From contig MJGA01000083.1 in assembly GCA_001910725.1 (NCBI GenBank), positions 1 to 43,932 on the forward strand: a stretch of 43,932 nt of DNA, written 5' to 3'. The stretch is from Phanerodontia chrysosporium. Lineage: Eukaryota; Basidiomycota; Agaricomycetes; Polyporales; Phanerochaetaceae. This document shows, piece after piece, positions 11,370-21,859 of the stretch (the first letter of the stretch is position 1; each line of letters starts with the position of its first letter). The position numbers and the translations under genes are program-made. The notes below the pieces were generated by a model. That model searched no databases, was not told the origin of the DNA, and saw only the letters and a program-made list of their open reading frames with translations.

Positions 11370-12947
11370 GCCCTGTCTAGCAGGCCGCCACGACGAGCTC
11401 AGCTCGAGCGTCTTTCGAGACCACGACTCGACGGCCATGGACTTCATCTTCGGTTGAACTATACCAGCCCACTCGACCACATCGACCGCGACCACGATGT
11501 TCGCTCTTTCTTCGACGAGTGCTCACCTCTGCTTTCTATCGCTTCGTCCCCCGCCGCAACGCATTTCGCACATTCCCCACTTGCACCCAGTTGCCATTGT
11601 TCAAAATCTCTTAAAACCTCCTGCCATTGCCATCGCTTTTTTTTCCCACCTTCATCCTATCCGTACCTTCTCCACACACGCAGGCATTTCGACGACGTGA
11701 AGACGGTACTCCCACTCGCTGGGAGGGACGGCGGTGCTTCTCTGTCATTCCTCTGGCCCGAGACCAGCTTGCAGCTTGATGCCGCCTAGCTATTGGCACA
11801 GTTGTAGGCTATGGTTCGCCACAAAGCATGGCATAACCATAGGACCCTGGTCGACGGTCATTGTGTACGACACGAATTGGCACCGTAACGCTCAAATCGT
11901 CCACACCGTTCTCTTTAGTCAACCGTCGTTCGACATGTCTGCTCCTTCATTTCCCACCATTTCTCATTTCTTCTTAGTCTACCCTCACGGGTTATACCCC
12001 ATTTCCCCTTCGCGCATTGGCCTTGGCAGGGCATACATCATCCTCTCGGTGGCACTGGGACGTTCCTTCATCATACCCTCCTTCAGCTGCGGCGGCGGCA
12101 TCTGATCTTTTGACGAAGCATAGTCAGCGGCTTGACTGCTCGTCAGCGTAGCAATCTCGTGGACCCGGTGAGTTCCTCGGCGCAGCACACCTTCTCTCCT
12201 CTCCTTTCTGACGCTCGGCCTCTCTAGGTTCGATTCTGGCTCTTCTGGTTCTGGTTCGGTTCCTTCGCGGACGAAGCACCCTGGCCCTCTGATCCTTGCT
12301 CTTGGTCTCTCGAGCCGTCTCTCGGAACTCGTTCTCGCTGGGTTCTCTCTCGTGGCACACCTGCTAGACATTGGCTTCAGCCCCGGTCTTGGACCTCGTT
12401 GGGCTGCCTGCACTCTGGACCTCTTCGGCGACACAGGACTCTCATTCATGGTGGACTCTGGGAACGACTACTCTTCTTCACTCACGGCATAATCGGATAC
12501 TCGCGGCGACTAGGCATCTTTCGGGTATATATTGTCATCTCATCATTGGTCGCGCGACAGTGCAGCTAGGCCGCTGCTACCTTTCTTTTATCTTGATATG
12601 TAGTGGACTTCTTGTATAGGGCTCAGAGGATTTGTATGAAGTGTCAGCACATGTCTAATCAGATCTTTTACTGGACTCGCGAGCAGAGCGTTTTCAAGGG
12701 TACAAAAGGGAGTGGTGAATAGGTATAGGATTCGCGACACGACATGACCGACGAGTAGGAGTAAGGGAAACGTAGACTACACGATGGGGAGCAAGAGAAA
12801 ACAGCGCGAGCTAATATTGCAGAGGACCGGACTGGAAACAGACAGCATGAGTATCATTCGTTATACATAAGAGGGCACAAGATATGTCGGAAACGAAAGG
12901 CAAACGCAGGAAGACTGGCGTGGAAGTGCGAGAACAGTGGACGATGT
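11370..12947. other. long intergenic region, no gene recognised
   Basis: The left part should contain the 3' UTR of the plus-strand repeat-protein gene, the right end the 3' UTR of the minus-strand RRM gene; the two are convergent. The plus strand is pyrimidine-rich at about 11500-11690 (including a run of nine T at about 11638-11646). Open frames lack splice-consistent continuation. A GGTTCGATTC tract near 12227 is not part of a foldable tRNA. Confidence 0.5.
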
Positions 12948-13995
12948 TCACGAGTCAATGTCCATCTTGGCAGCGCCGCCGCCGCCGCGTCTCCTGCCAC
13001 CTCGGCCACGCCCGCGACCCCTACCGCGAGGAGGGTTCGGTGTGTAGTCGCGAGGATCGGCACCAGGAGGTGCAACCAGCACCGTAGCGCGCGTGTCCTT
13101 CGCAAGAATCTCATCCGACCGCAGCTTCCTGCAAACAGGACCAAGACGTCAGAGATATCCCCCACGGTAAGACGTTGGGCACTCACGATCCACCCGAAGC
13201 CCCCGAGCCGTCCATCAGCACGTCCACGCTGTCGATGTCGTCCACCGCAGCAGCGCTCAAGCGCCCGGCGAGCGAGGCGTTCGCGCCGCCGACGATCTTG
13301 ACTGAGAGGATGCGGCCGTCAGCGGGCTGGCCGTGGAACTTGGACACGGCCGCCTGGGCATCCTTCTCGTTCTTGAAGACGAGCCGCACGATGACGGGGC
13401 TCTGCCTGTACAGCAGGTGCTTCGTGATGGGCCCGCACCGCTTGAAGATCGCCTACGATGCGCGCCATCAGCGTCGTGCGTTGCGTGTGCGAGGGGGGTG
13501 GGTAAAAGGGCGCACCTCGACATCTTCGGACGTCGTGCCGTCCGCGAGCCCGCTGACCTCGACGACGTTCCCGCGGGAGCTCGCGCCCTTGATCGAGATG
13601 CCCTTCTCGCCGGTCGCCTCCGCCAGCGCACGCTCCGCGAGCGAGAGGTTCATCTTCGGGGCCGTTCCTTGTTGCCGAGGCGCGCGCCGAGCGGGTTGTG
13701 CGCGGCGTACATGTCGTGTTGCCAGGTGCCGTTGACATCGCCCTTGGGCATGCGCGGGCTGCGGCTCTGCGGGCGCGGACAGGGGCGGGAACGAACATAC
13801 AGCAGCAGGGTAAGAGCATGGGGCAGGAGAAGGTCATGGAGGGAGAGGGGAGCACGGTGAGGACAGTGAAGGCCGCAAGATGAGGACAAGACGTTGGCGC
13901 ACATATGGGGATGCTCCTCCGCGGGTGGACTTGTTGCGCACAGGACCTACCGAGCCTGTGGTGTCGATATTCATGCGTTCAAGAAGAGAGGCCAT
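12948..13995 (-). CDS. ALY/REF-like RRM RNA-binding protein (mRNA export/TREX type), apparent 1-bp frameshift
   Basis: Four exons: 13995-13903 (MASLLERMNIDTTGSVGPVR), 13766-13516, 13452-13187, 13128-12948; about 263 residues once one base is restored. A basic N-terminus is followed by one RRM with RNP2-like VVEVSGL and RNP1-like IVRLVFKN, then LSVKIVGG and a C-terminal GRGRGRGRGG/RRRGGGG tail, the layout of ALY/REF/Yra1 adaptors that couple transcription to mRNA export in the nucleus. In exon 2 the frame breaks between LGARLGNKE and MNLSLAERALAEATGE near 13665: one base is missing from the GGAACGG stretch, and no GT-AG intron can rescue it. As this family is usually essential and single-copy, a base-calling error is more likely than a pseudogene. 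The family call is fairly good; the exact orthologue is not certain. Confidence 0.75.
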
Positions 13996-14253
13996 GATGG
14001 GAGACTGGCGAGAGAGACGAGGGAGGAGAGCGAGAGCGAGCGATGGGTGGCAGACTGTCCCCGACAATGAAGGCGGAGCGAGAGTCTGGGAGTCGACTCG
14101 GCCTTCCTTGTTTTCTCCAGCGCAGCCGGCGTCTCGCGCCACGTGGCTAGCCTGCCTCACCGCCTCGCCCATCCAGCAAGGCCAGAAAGATGGAAAAAGC
14201 AACGCATGGGTCCAGATAGTATACAGAAGGTACGATGGACAAAGTACAGGGTT

Positions 14254-16323
14254 CTACAACTTTGCTTTTGGTTTTTTTGCAGACTTGAACTCCGCCTTGG
14301 CCCGGTCCCTTAGCTCCCGCCGCAGGATCTTCCCTGCCGCGCTCTTGGTATCGCTTCTATAACCACAACGCCTGCCAGAACATCAGGACACAATGTGATG
14401 CTCACAGACCCGTTGCACTCACCGCCGCGCAGGTATTTGTGGCGAGCAACGCGGGGCTTAATCCACTCTTGCACTGACGCACAGAAAGCCGGCTTCTCAT
14501 CAGGCTTGAGGCCAGTCTTGTGCACCACGTACGCCCTGCAGGGAGGTAAGTAGCTGTGTGGATACTACAGCCTAACGACTTGCCTAGGAAGTTCTGTCGC
14601 CTCTGCCTCATCCTCCACGCCTATGACAGCGACATCGACGATTTCCGGATGTTGCAAAAGCACGCTTTCCAGCTCAGCTGGCGGCACTTGGAAGCCCTAG
14701 GAGCACTGTGAGCGCAGGAACTGGGTCAGCACGGCAGCCATCGCACCTTGTATTTGATGAGCTCTTTCCGGCGATCGACGATGGCATAGTAGCCCTCCTC
14801 GTCTATCACTGCAATGTCGCCCGTCTTGAACCAACCGTCAGGTGTGATCGAGTTGGCAGTCGCTTCGGGGTTGTTCAGGTATCCCTTCATGATGCTCGGC
14901 CCGCGCAACCACAGCTCGCCAGGCTCGCCAGTCGCCGCCTCCTGGGTATCCTCGATGACCAGGCGCGCCTCGAGATTCGGCAGCAAAGGCCCGATGCTGC
15001 CTACTTTCCGGATGTAGTCCTTCGCGGGAAGGACATGTGTTGTTGGCGACGTCTCAGTCAAGCCGTATCCTGTCCAGCGTTTCAGGTTCCTGTGAGAACG
15101 CGCCCCTGAACTCGGACATACCTTGCACAATGACAACATCTGCGCCAGCCTGTTTCATGCGGTTGTGCAAAGCCTTGACTAGTGGTGCGCCTAACGGTGC
15201 TGCGCCAGACATCATAATCCTCAGGCTTGAGACGTTGAACTTTCCGACCGCTAAGGGACACAGTCAGCATCAGGTGCTGCTCTAGCATAGGACGATCCGC
15301 TCTACCTGGGTGGTGCGTGAACAGAAGACACATTGGTGGCACAACTAGCATCTGCGTGACCTTGTATTTTTCTATCCATCTGCAAGAGTCAACCGGGTCG
15401 AACTTCTGCATGATAACCACTGGCATTCCGCGCGTGAATGGGAAGTGCAATAGCTTAATAGCGCCTGAAAGAGGGAATGTCAAGATCTGCGACAACTAGT
15501 TGACACAATGCCGCGTACCATAGATATGGTAAAACGGTAGGGCGCCGAGCATGACGGGATTTGGCTCATTCAGGGACGGATAGGACACGTTCACCATGGC
15601 CAGAAGCGCAGTCAGATTGCGGTGGGTAGTCTATAAGCCCGTATGAGAACCGCACAAGGAACTCGCCAGGTACACTTACCATGACGCCTTTAGGCTTTCC
15701 GGTTGTCCCTGAGGAGTAGCACAGAAGCGTGGTCTCGTTCGCAAGCTCTCCGGGGAACTTTTTCTCCTCTGCGAGATGGCCCTTTCCGAGAAGGTCGTGG
15801 AGGCGTATATAATCGTTGAACGCGGGCTCGGGGTCGGCCAGTCGAGAATGACGATACGCCGGCGCGCAGCAGTAAGGTCCACGTCCAGGTTCTTGAACAT
15901 CTCGAGCACAACCGGGAGCAATGCAGGGTGCGTGAACACGACCTGGGCGCCGCTGTCCGTCCACTGGTGCTCGAGCTCGCGGGGCGTGTACGAGCTGTTC
16001 GCGAGCGTCATGCGCAGGCCCGCTGCGATGCCGCCGAAGAGCACGACCGGCCACGCGATGCTGTTCGGCGAGAAGACCATCGCGACGTCGCCACGCTGGA
16101 GGGGCCCGACGCCGCCGAGGCGCGGCAGCTCGTGGCGGACCCCCCAGGCGAGCTGCAGCGTGAGCTCGCGCCATTCCCCGCGTGTGATGGTGAAGCCCGT
16201 CGCGGCATCGATGAAGGCAGGCTGCTCGGGCGGGAAGTCGTTGAAGCGCGTCACAGCGAGGTTCGTGTAGACAGACTCGTTCCGCACGGGGACGGGGGCG
16301 TGCGGGGAGGTGTAGATCTTCAT
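14254..16323 (-). CDS. 4-coumarate-CoA-ligase-like acyl-CoA ligase, tandem copy 1, peroxisomal, two apparent 1-bp losses
   Basis: An ANL-superfamily adenylating enzyme that converts a carboxylic acid to its acyl-AMP and then to its CoA thioester. From ATG 16323: [38 protein letters not shown]-loop-like [39 protein letters not shown] and [20 protein letters not shown], then the catalytic-lysine motif near [12 protein letters not shown]. It ends PKAKL; AKL fits a type 1 peroxisomal signal. Two single-base losses break the frame: near 15836 (between RRRIVILDW and [10 protein letters not shown]; exon 16323-15680 is 644 nt where 645 is needed) and near 14344-14348 (between VVVIEAIP and KSAAGK). 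The intron after ELP(R) starts with GC (14583-14582). The substrate (aromatic, medium-chain or other acid) cannot be read from sequence. Confidence 0.82.
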
Positions 16324-16372
16324 GGCGGCGAGGACGACGAGGGGCGGGTGCGGCTACGGACAGGAGCCGTTG

Positions 16373-16380
16373 GTATATAA
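16373..16380 (-). promoter_or_regulatory. TATA box of ligase copy 1
   Basis: TTATATAC on the minus strand, about 50-57 nt before ATG 16323. The neighbouring ligase has a similar element at about the same distance. Confidence 0.5.
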
Positions 16381-16706
16381 GTGTGCCGCCACCGTCGCAA
16401 ACACATGATTCCGGACCGAGTGGATAGACGAAGGAATACACGTCGGTGACGGACGTTCCTGATCAGAGCGACGCGTGAAGTGTTTAGGAAATGCTCAGGA
16501 ATGTCGGCCTTCGCCCGCACGCTCGCACCACTCGGGTGCTACGGATTACAATGTCAAAGATCACATTCGTGTCACAATGAAATGTCTAGATGTCAGGCAA
16601 ACAGCCCGGCGAGTCCGCGAGCTCACATCGCAGTCCGTGTGGAGAGCGGGGGAGGAGTTGCGGGGTGCGGGGTGCAATGCCGACTTTACCGGAAATAGCA
16701 GTCCGA

Positions 16707-18901
16707 TCATAACTTTGCTCTGGGCGCTCCTATCTCTGCCTTCGCCTGCTCGCGTAGCTCCCGCCTCAGAATCTTCCCAGAGGCGCTGCACACGACGACG
16801 ACGATGAGCAAGACCATCAGGAGGATATCTATGGAAATGTCGCTCACCTCTTCGGTATCGTATCGACGATAATGATACCTTGCACCGAACGTAGTAAGCC
16901 CGACTCAGCCTGAGCCTCTGTATCAAGCAGCACTTACCACCTCGCAGGTATTTATGACGAGCTAGCTTGCCCTTCATGTACTTGTCTATAGCTTCAACAA
17001 AGGTGCGCTCTTCCTGCTGTGCCAGTTTTCGAGCGGGAACAACGTACGCTCTGCGTGCAGGCACTTTAGCTATTGGATTGTCCTGTCGTTGCATTGCTAC
17101 GCGCCTTGGAAGTTCTGTCGCCTCCTCCTCGGAGTAGACACCAACGACACCCGCATCCGCAATATCCGGGTGTTCAATCAACACGCCTTCCAGCTCGGCA
17201 GGCGCGACCTGGAAGCCCTGCACGCGCGAAGTCAGAGTCGGCCCCGGAACGCAACATTGCCGAGCCGTGCTGACCTTGTACTTGATCAGCTCCTTGAGCC
17301 GATCGACAATACTGTAGTAGCCCTCCGAGTCTCGAATAGCGATGTCTCCCGTCTTGAACCAACCTTCCGGAGTAATCGAGTCTCGCGTCACGTCTGGTTT
17401 GTTGAGGTATCCCTGTACGGATGGATGCAGCGTATATTGACCTGCAGGCAACAGAAACGTACCTTGAAGATCGACGGGCCTCTAAGCCATACCTCTCCAG
17501 GCTCACCCTCTTCCGCATCGCGATTCTCTTCTGTGACAAGGCGAGCCTCGTAATTCGGCACCAGCAGTCCGACGGAGCCGGCCTTCCGAAGATCGTCCTC
17601 AGCGGGCAACAGGATGGCGGTCGGCGATGTCTCCGTGAGTCCATACCCTGCTCATTGCTCTGAGACAGAATTCTGCCATAAATTTTCGGCGCACTCACCT
17701 TGGGTGATGGCGACTTTTGCCCCCACGGAATGAAGGCGATTTCTGGTCATCATAAGCAGCTGGTTGCTCAAGGGCGCGGCCGCACTGAAGAGCCATCGCA
17801 GGCTCTTCAAATTGAACTGATTGACAGCTTCCGTATTCGTGAGTTAACAGTTTCGACAAGGTTTTGACATGAGGCGCACCAGGATGTTGAGAAAGCACCA
17901 GGCAGATTGGCGGCACGACGCAAGCCTGGGTAATCCTGTAGTCTTGTATCGCGCGACAAAACGCTACAGGATCGAACTTCTCCATAATGATAAGAGGTAT
18001 TCCTTGGCGTAGCTGGAACGCGACCAGCTTCGATGCCCCTGATGTTCAGAAGGATTTAATGTAATGTGGTTATCGGGCCACGGTCTTATGCATACCATAT
18101 ATGTGATAAAAGGGAAGTAGGCCCAACATCCTAGGCTCTGACGTCGTGGGCCAAAGGACCTCAGCCATGGTGAACATACTGGTCAGATTATGATGTGTAG
18201 TCTGAGAAATCCATTGAGCGTGACGATATCAAACTTTGTTGGATCCTACATACCTCCACGCCCTTCGACTTGCCTGTTGTGCCCGAGGAATAGCAAAGCA
18301 GGGTCGTCTCGTACGCTTGTTCTCCTGGGAACTTCTCCTCCTCGGACAGCTGACCTCTGTTCATCAATTCTGACATGAGAACATAGTCACCTGGCCGCGT
18401 CGTGCCTGTGGAGGCATGCCAGTCGACCAGGATAATCCTCCGGCGCGCCTCCGCGGCATCCACATTCAGGAGTTTGAACGCGTCAAGGAGGACAGGTAGC
18501 AGTGTGACATGCACGCACACTGCCCGTGCGCCGCTATCCTGCCACTGGTACGCAACCTCGCGCGGCGTGTACGAGCTGTTCACGAGTGTGAGGCGCAGCC
18601 CTGCGGCCCACCCGCCAAACATCATGAGCGGCCACGCGATGGAGTTGGGCGAGAACACCATGAGGACGTCACCCCGCGTGAGGGGCACGCCGCCAAGAGG
18701 GCCAAAGACGTGTCGCAAGCCGTGTCCGAGCGCGAGCGAGAGGTCGCGCGTGTCGGCGCGCGTGAGCGTGAAGCCCGATGCCGCGTCGATGTATGCGGGC
18801 GCGTGCGCAGGGTGCTTGTCGAAGTGTGTGCGGAAGAGGTTCGTGAAGACGGACTCATTCACGAGGGGTACGGGAGGGTAGGGCGATGTGTAGATCTTCA
18901 T
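16707..18901 (-). CDS. 4-coumarate-CoA-ligase-like acyl-CoA ligase, tandem copy 2, peroxisomal, intact
   Basis: Paralogue of the next gene downstream, with the same start ([20 protein letters not shown]), [37 protein letters not shown], the splice-joined [57 protein letters not shown] and [16 protein letters not shown]. It ends in RAKL, again a type 1 peroxisomal signal. Unlike copy 1 I could join all exons without a frame break. One extra intron splits the KSASGK motif. The intron after ELP(R) is GC-AG (donor at 17104-17103), at the homologous position to copy 1. Stop at 16709-16707; about 390 bp separate it from copy 1. The conserved PTS1 tripeptide suggests that both act in peroxisomal acid activation, for example side-chain beta-oxidation; this is inference. 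Confidence 0.88.
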
Positions 18902-18939
18902 GGTGGGCGGGTCTCGTCGTCTTTTCGAGAGAATGCTGG

Positions 18940-18946
18940 TTATATG
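18940..18946 (-). promoter_or_regulatory. TATA-like element of ligase copy 2
   Basis: CATATAA on the minus strand, about 40-45 nt upstream of ATG 18901. Confidence 0.4.
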
Positions 18947-19235
18947 CGCGGGACGGGCGGTCGGCGAAACACCGTGACGACCAGCGCGCCGACGGCGAAT
19001 CTTGAGGGTGATGCGCGAATCGTGCGCTGCTTGAGACACCTTTCTGCTAATGCAGCAGCTGCGCAGTCGAAGTCCGCGTTTCAGGTAACCGGCATCGGTA
19101 CGATCTCACCAATGCATCCAGTCGATTCTATCCAATTGTAGGTCCTCGGGAGACACGAAGATGAGAATGTCCACGCAGTTGCTGAGGTTGTTGCTGAGGC
19201 TTGCACAGCTTTGGAAATCATCTGCTAAGGTGTTC
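18947..19235. other. upstream region of ligase copy 2
   Basis: Promoter-side DNA between the ligase and the 3' end of the disrupted minus-strand reading frame. No separate gene seen. Confidence 0.4.
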
Positions 19236-19448
19236 TTAGACCATCAAGCCGACATCGGAGAGAGACGAACTTCTAGCTCGCGCCTGCGAGGGACTGATGT
19301 CCCTTTTGGCAGAAATTGTAGGGTCGTGGATACCGCTCATGTACAAGGGAACGCCCATGCAGTGGCAAGAAATACGCTTACAAGGTCTAAAAGTGTGGAC
19401 GAGGCGTTTGAACGTCGACGTCGGGTAAGAGACAGGCGAGAGCGCTTC

Positions 19449-19559
19449 CTATGGCGCTCCGTTTGTATAAAAAATAGCGCCGTATTCAATCTTTACTTAC
19501 CGCCGTAATAACCACTTTTGATGGCATTGGTAGGCCGTAAACATCGGTTAGAATCCGGT
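19449..19559 (+). repeat. left terminal inverted repeat
   Basis: Begins CTATGGCGCTCC and ends ...GGTTAGAATCCGGT. It matches the reverse complement of the right end over about 111 bp. Confidence 0.85.
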
Positions 19560-20476
19560 AGGTAGGATGATTCTTGACCGTATTCAAGCATATCTAATGC
19601 ATTCCTCTGGCCTACACTCAGCTGGCACCGTTACCCAATGCCATAATTGCTTTATATGTATGTCCTTAATCTACGAGTGTTGCCGCGGAGGCGTGAGCGA
19701 CGTGCGACACGCCGTGCAATGTCGACTCCATTGCGGGACCCCTGGCACTGCGGACCTGGTGCACTCCACACCGCGGTCAGTGCTCACGCCCCTCGCCAAG
19801 CGTCCGCGTCAGCTTTAGCACTGTGCAATGACTGTAGCTCACTGCTCTTGACAGCGGAATAGTTTCTATGTATTTAAGATCATTTTATCAAATCGTCGCG
19901 AGACGGTGCGTGGGCGCTTACGGGCGCGATAGCGCGAACGCAGTGAGTCGGTCGCAGACGAGGTCGCAGGTAACGGGGACTAGATTGGTTGAGAGGGGAG
20001 GGGCGTATTTACATGTTTTTATAGTCTAAAGATTGGGGAAAATACGGAATAAAAGAAAAAGAGACAAGGAGGAAAAACTGAAAAACTGAAACCGCCTACG
20101 GTGGAGCTCGCGGAACGCGAGCCTGTGGTGTCATACTGTACGTGGCGAGGGTGGTCGGGACCGCGGTGACCATATGGCAGGGTGCCGACGTCGTCCGAAG
20201 CGGTGCGAGGACTGCATGGTTGAGGCCGAGGTGCGCGGCTCGGGGCGTGCTCGGACGCAGCTTCGGCGCGGTCTGCAGGCTCAGCGCAGGGCGGGGCGCA
20301 TCAATGGGGTGTTTCTGTACTTCCGGGCTGTTACGTTGTTGATGGGACGCGCTATATGTCGCACTAGCTCTGACGTGCTGTAGGGGATGGATCTATGCTG
20401 GACCCGAAGACCTGTGACGCCATGGCCCATCAACGTAGCGGGACGAGTCGCTCACAGCTCACCGGTGAACACTCAC

Positions 20477-20551
20477 ACATATGCAGCCAGTCTGGGTGCC
20501 CTTCACCATGAATGATGCGAGGCCAGGAACGACGCCCAAGGCGAGAGACGA
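20477..20551 (-). other. exon-like fragment inside the transposon
   Basis: On the minus strand an acceptor-like CCTCCAG precedes SSLALGVVPGLASFMVKG TQTGCIC, followed by a GTGAGT donor. The composition looks like a membrane-protein exon and not random DNA, which would suggest a captured host fragment. No parent gene in this window. Confidence 0.25.
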
Positions 20552-20912
20552 CTGGAGGTAGCATGTCTCGTGGACACTGTGTAGGATGGGAGACTTCAAT
20601 GAGACAACACGTAGAAGAGACAGAGCTGTAACAAGCGCACCATTTCTACGCGTCCTCCCCCAAGAAAACAGCCAGCGATCCATGCAGTCGCTGCACATGC
20701 ACGCCCCCGCTAACCATCCTGCGTTACGAGGTCGCCGCGAGAGGTCGGTTCACCCTCCGTGGCAGTACCCATTGCTGTACGCTCATCGAGCGCTTATGTT
20801 GGAAGGAAGGGAGATGTCGGTGTTTGAAGGATGGGATGCGAGACGTCATGCGCGATGAGTGAGCTGAACGAGGCCAAGGAGGACGTCGAATACGGTGAAA
20901 GACAGCGCGCGC

Positions 20913-21023
20913 ACCGGATTCTAACCAAGGTTTACGGCCCGCTGATGCCATCATATGGGTTTGTTACGGCGGTAAGTAAGGGTTGAATACGGCGCTATTT
21001 TTTATACAAACGGAGCGCCATAG
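20913..21023 (-). repeat. right terminal inverted repeat
   Basis: On the plus strand it runs from ACCGGATTCTAACC to GGAGCGCCATAG, the inverted partner of the left end. Differences cluster in the middle (TCTTT versus CCCTT, ACTTTTG versus CCATATG), so the insertion is not brand new. Confidence 0.85.
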
Positions 21024-21305
21024 CTTCCGGCATTTGACCACACGCCGTGCCGCAGACGCCGAGTAGGATGTCCAGGACGAGGGTCATCGCTACGCTTTTT
21101 CCAACGGTATCGGACGTCGCAATGGGAAAGCCAGCAACTCGCGAGGGTGCGCAGGCCAATATATGCGGTATGTGTTACCCAATACATGGAGCAACGCGGC
21201 TTGAGAGCCCCGAAGGTAATGAGCGGCGTGTGGGACGTGCCTACCCCGAGGACACACGCGATTTCCGCGTTGTTATACATGCCGGTGAGCGTGCTTTTGT
21301 CCCAT

Positions 21306-21859
21306 CCGCGCGAAGCTGACGTAGCTCTTTTTAGCTTCGTACGTACCTAGGCCGTGTTGACTAAATGAAATCGGATAGGTGCGTGGTTGTCCTTTCCTTC
21401 GCGGTGCACATACTATAAGGCTTTTGACACGCTGCATGTGTAAGCGCGAAAGGCGGTGAATCGTGAACGCGTCCGAATTTCTGAAGGAGCCTCTCGTGCA
21501 ACGTGCTCCCCGCCATGGCCGGACCTCGCCTAAGACGCGAATCAACAAGGTGCGCTGAACCCTGACCATCCCGTGCTGCAGTGCGTCTAACCTCCGGTAC
21601 CAAGCCTTTCTGTCTAGCTCTGTTCAATGCCAGATGGGGTCTTCTGGACAAGGTCGCGTAGGGTGTACGCTCCACTGGAATATTGCATGAATATCTCGGT
21701 AACACAACCGCCGAGCTGCCTGAGACGATTTAAGGAACACGGTCTCCTGCAATTGCACACCACCAACTTGTCATGAACACCAACTCGAAGTCTTCTGCTA
21801 TGTACGTCTCGCAGCTTTTCAAGGGGTGACACATGGGCTGACTTGGTATCCAGTCACAC
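21306..21859. other. intergenic stretch, nothing recognised
   Basis: No splice-consistent exon chain or repeat was found on either strand. Confidence 0.4.

Larger units (their letters stand above)
19449..21023. mobile_element. 1575-bp non-autonomous DNA transposon-like element with long TIRs and CTTC target duplication
   Basis: The two ends are inverted copies starting CTATGGCGCTCCGTTTGTAT and running about 111 bp with a modest number of mismatches. The element is flanked by CTTC on both sides (19445-19448 and 21024-21027), a plausible 4-bp target-site duplication; the TA inside CTATGG also allows a TA-duplication reading at 19450/21021. Weak inverted similarity continues inward (ACCGTATTC, then GGCCT...CAGCT on both sides). 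No transposase frame or catalytic acidic triad is visible inside, so it would need a helper element. The superfamily cannot be assigned. A spliced-exon-like fragment is carried at 20477-20551. It interrupts a minus-strand reading frame. Confidence 0.75.
19236..21305 (-). pseudogene. unidentified minus-strand ORF split by an inserted element
   Basis: On the minus strand between about 21130 and 21024 one frame reads FPIATSDTVGKSVAMTLVLD and ILLGVCGTACGQMPEA, with a hydrophobic stretch. It is cut at the inserted element. Joining 21024 directly to 19444, with one copy of the 4-bp duplication kept, continues the same frame through LSPVSYPTSTFKRLVHTF to a TAA at 19238-19236, about 70 further open codons. 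Further upstream (21300-21150) other exon-like pieces such as MYNNAEIACVLG occur, but I could not chain them with confidence. The product is unknown; at least one membrane segment is likely. I cannot tell whether the gene was functional before the insertion. Confidence 0.4.

Noticed and set aside
12200..12260. possible tRNA T-arm (GGTTCGATTC)
   Set aside because: No matching acceptor, D-arm or anticodon stem could be folded around it.
19450..21022. Tc1/mariner-type reading of the element ends (TA duplication)
   Set aside because: The TA is part of the palindromic outer TIR and therefore uninformative; the CTTC reading explains both flanks and the reopened frame better, though TA is not excluded.
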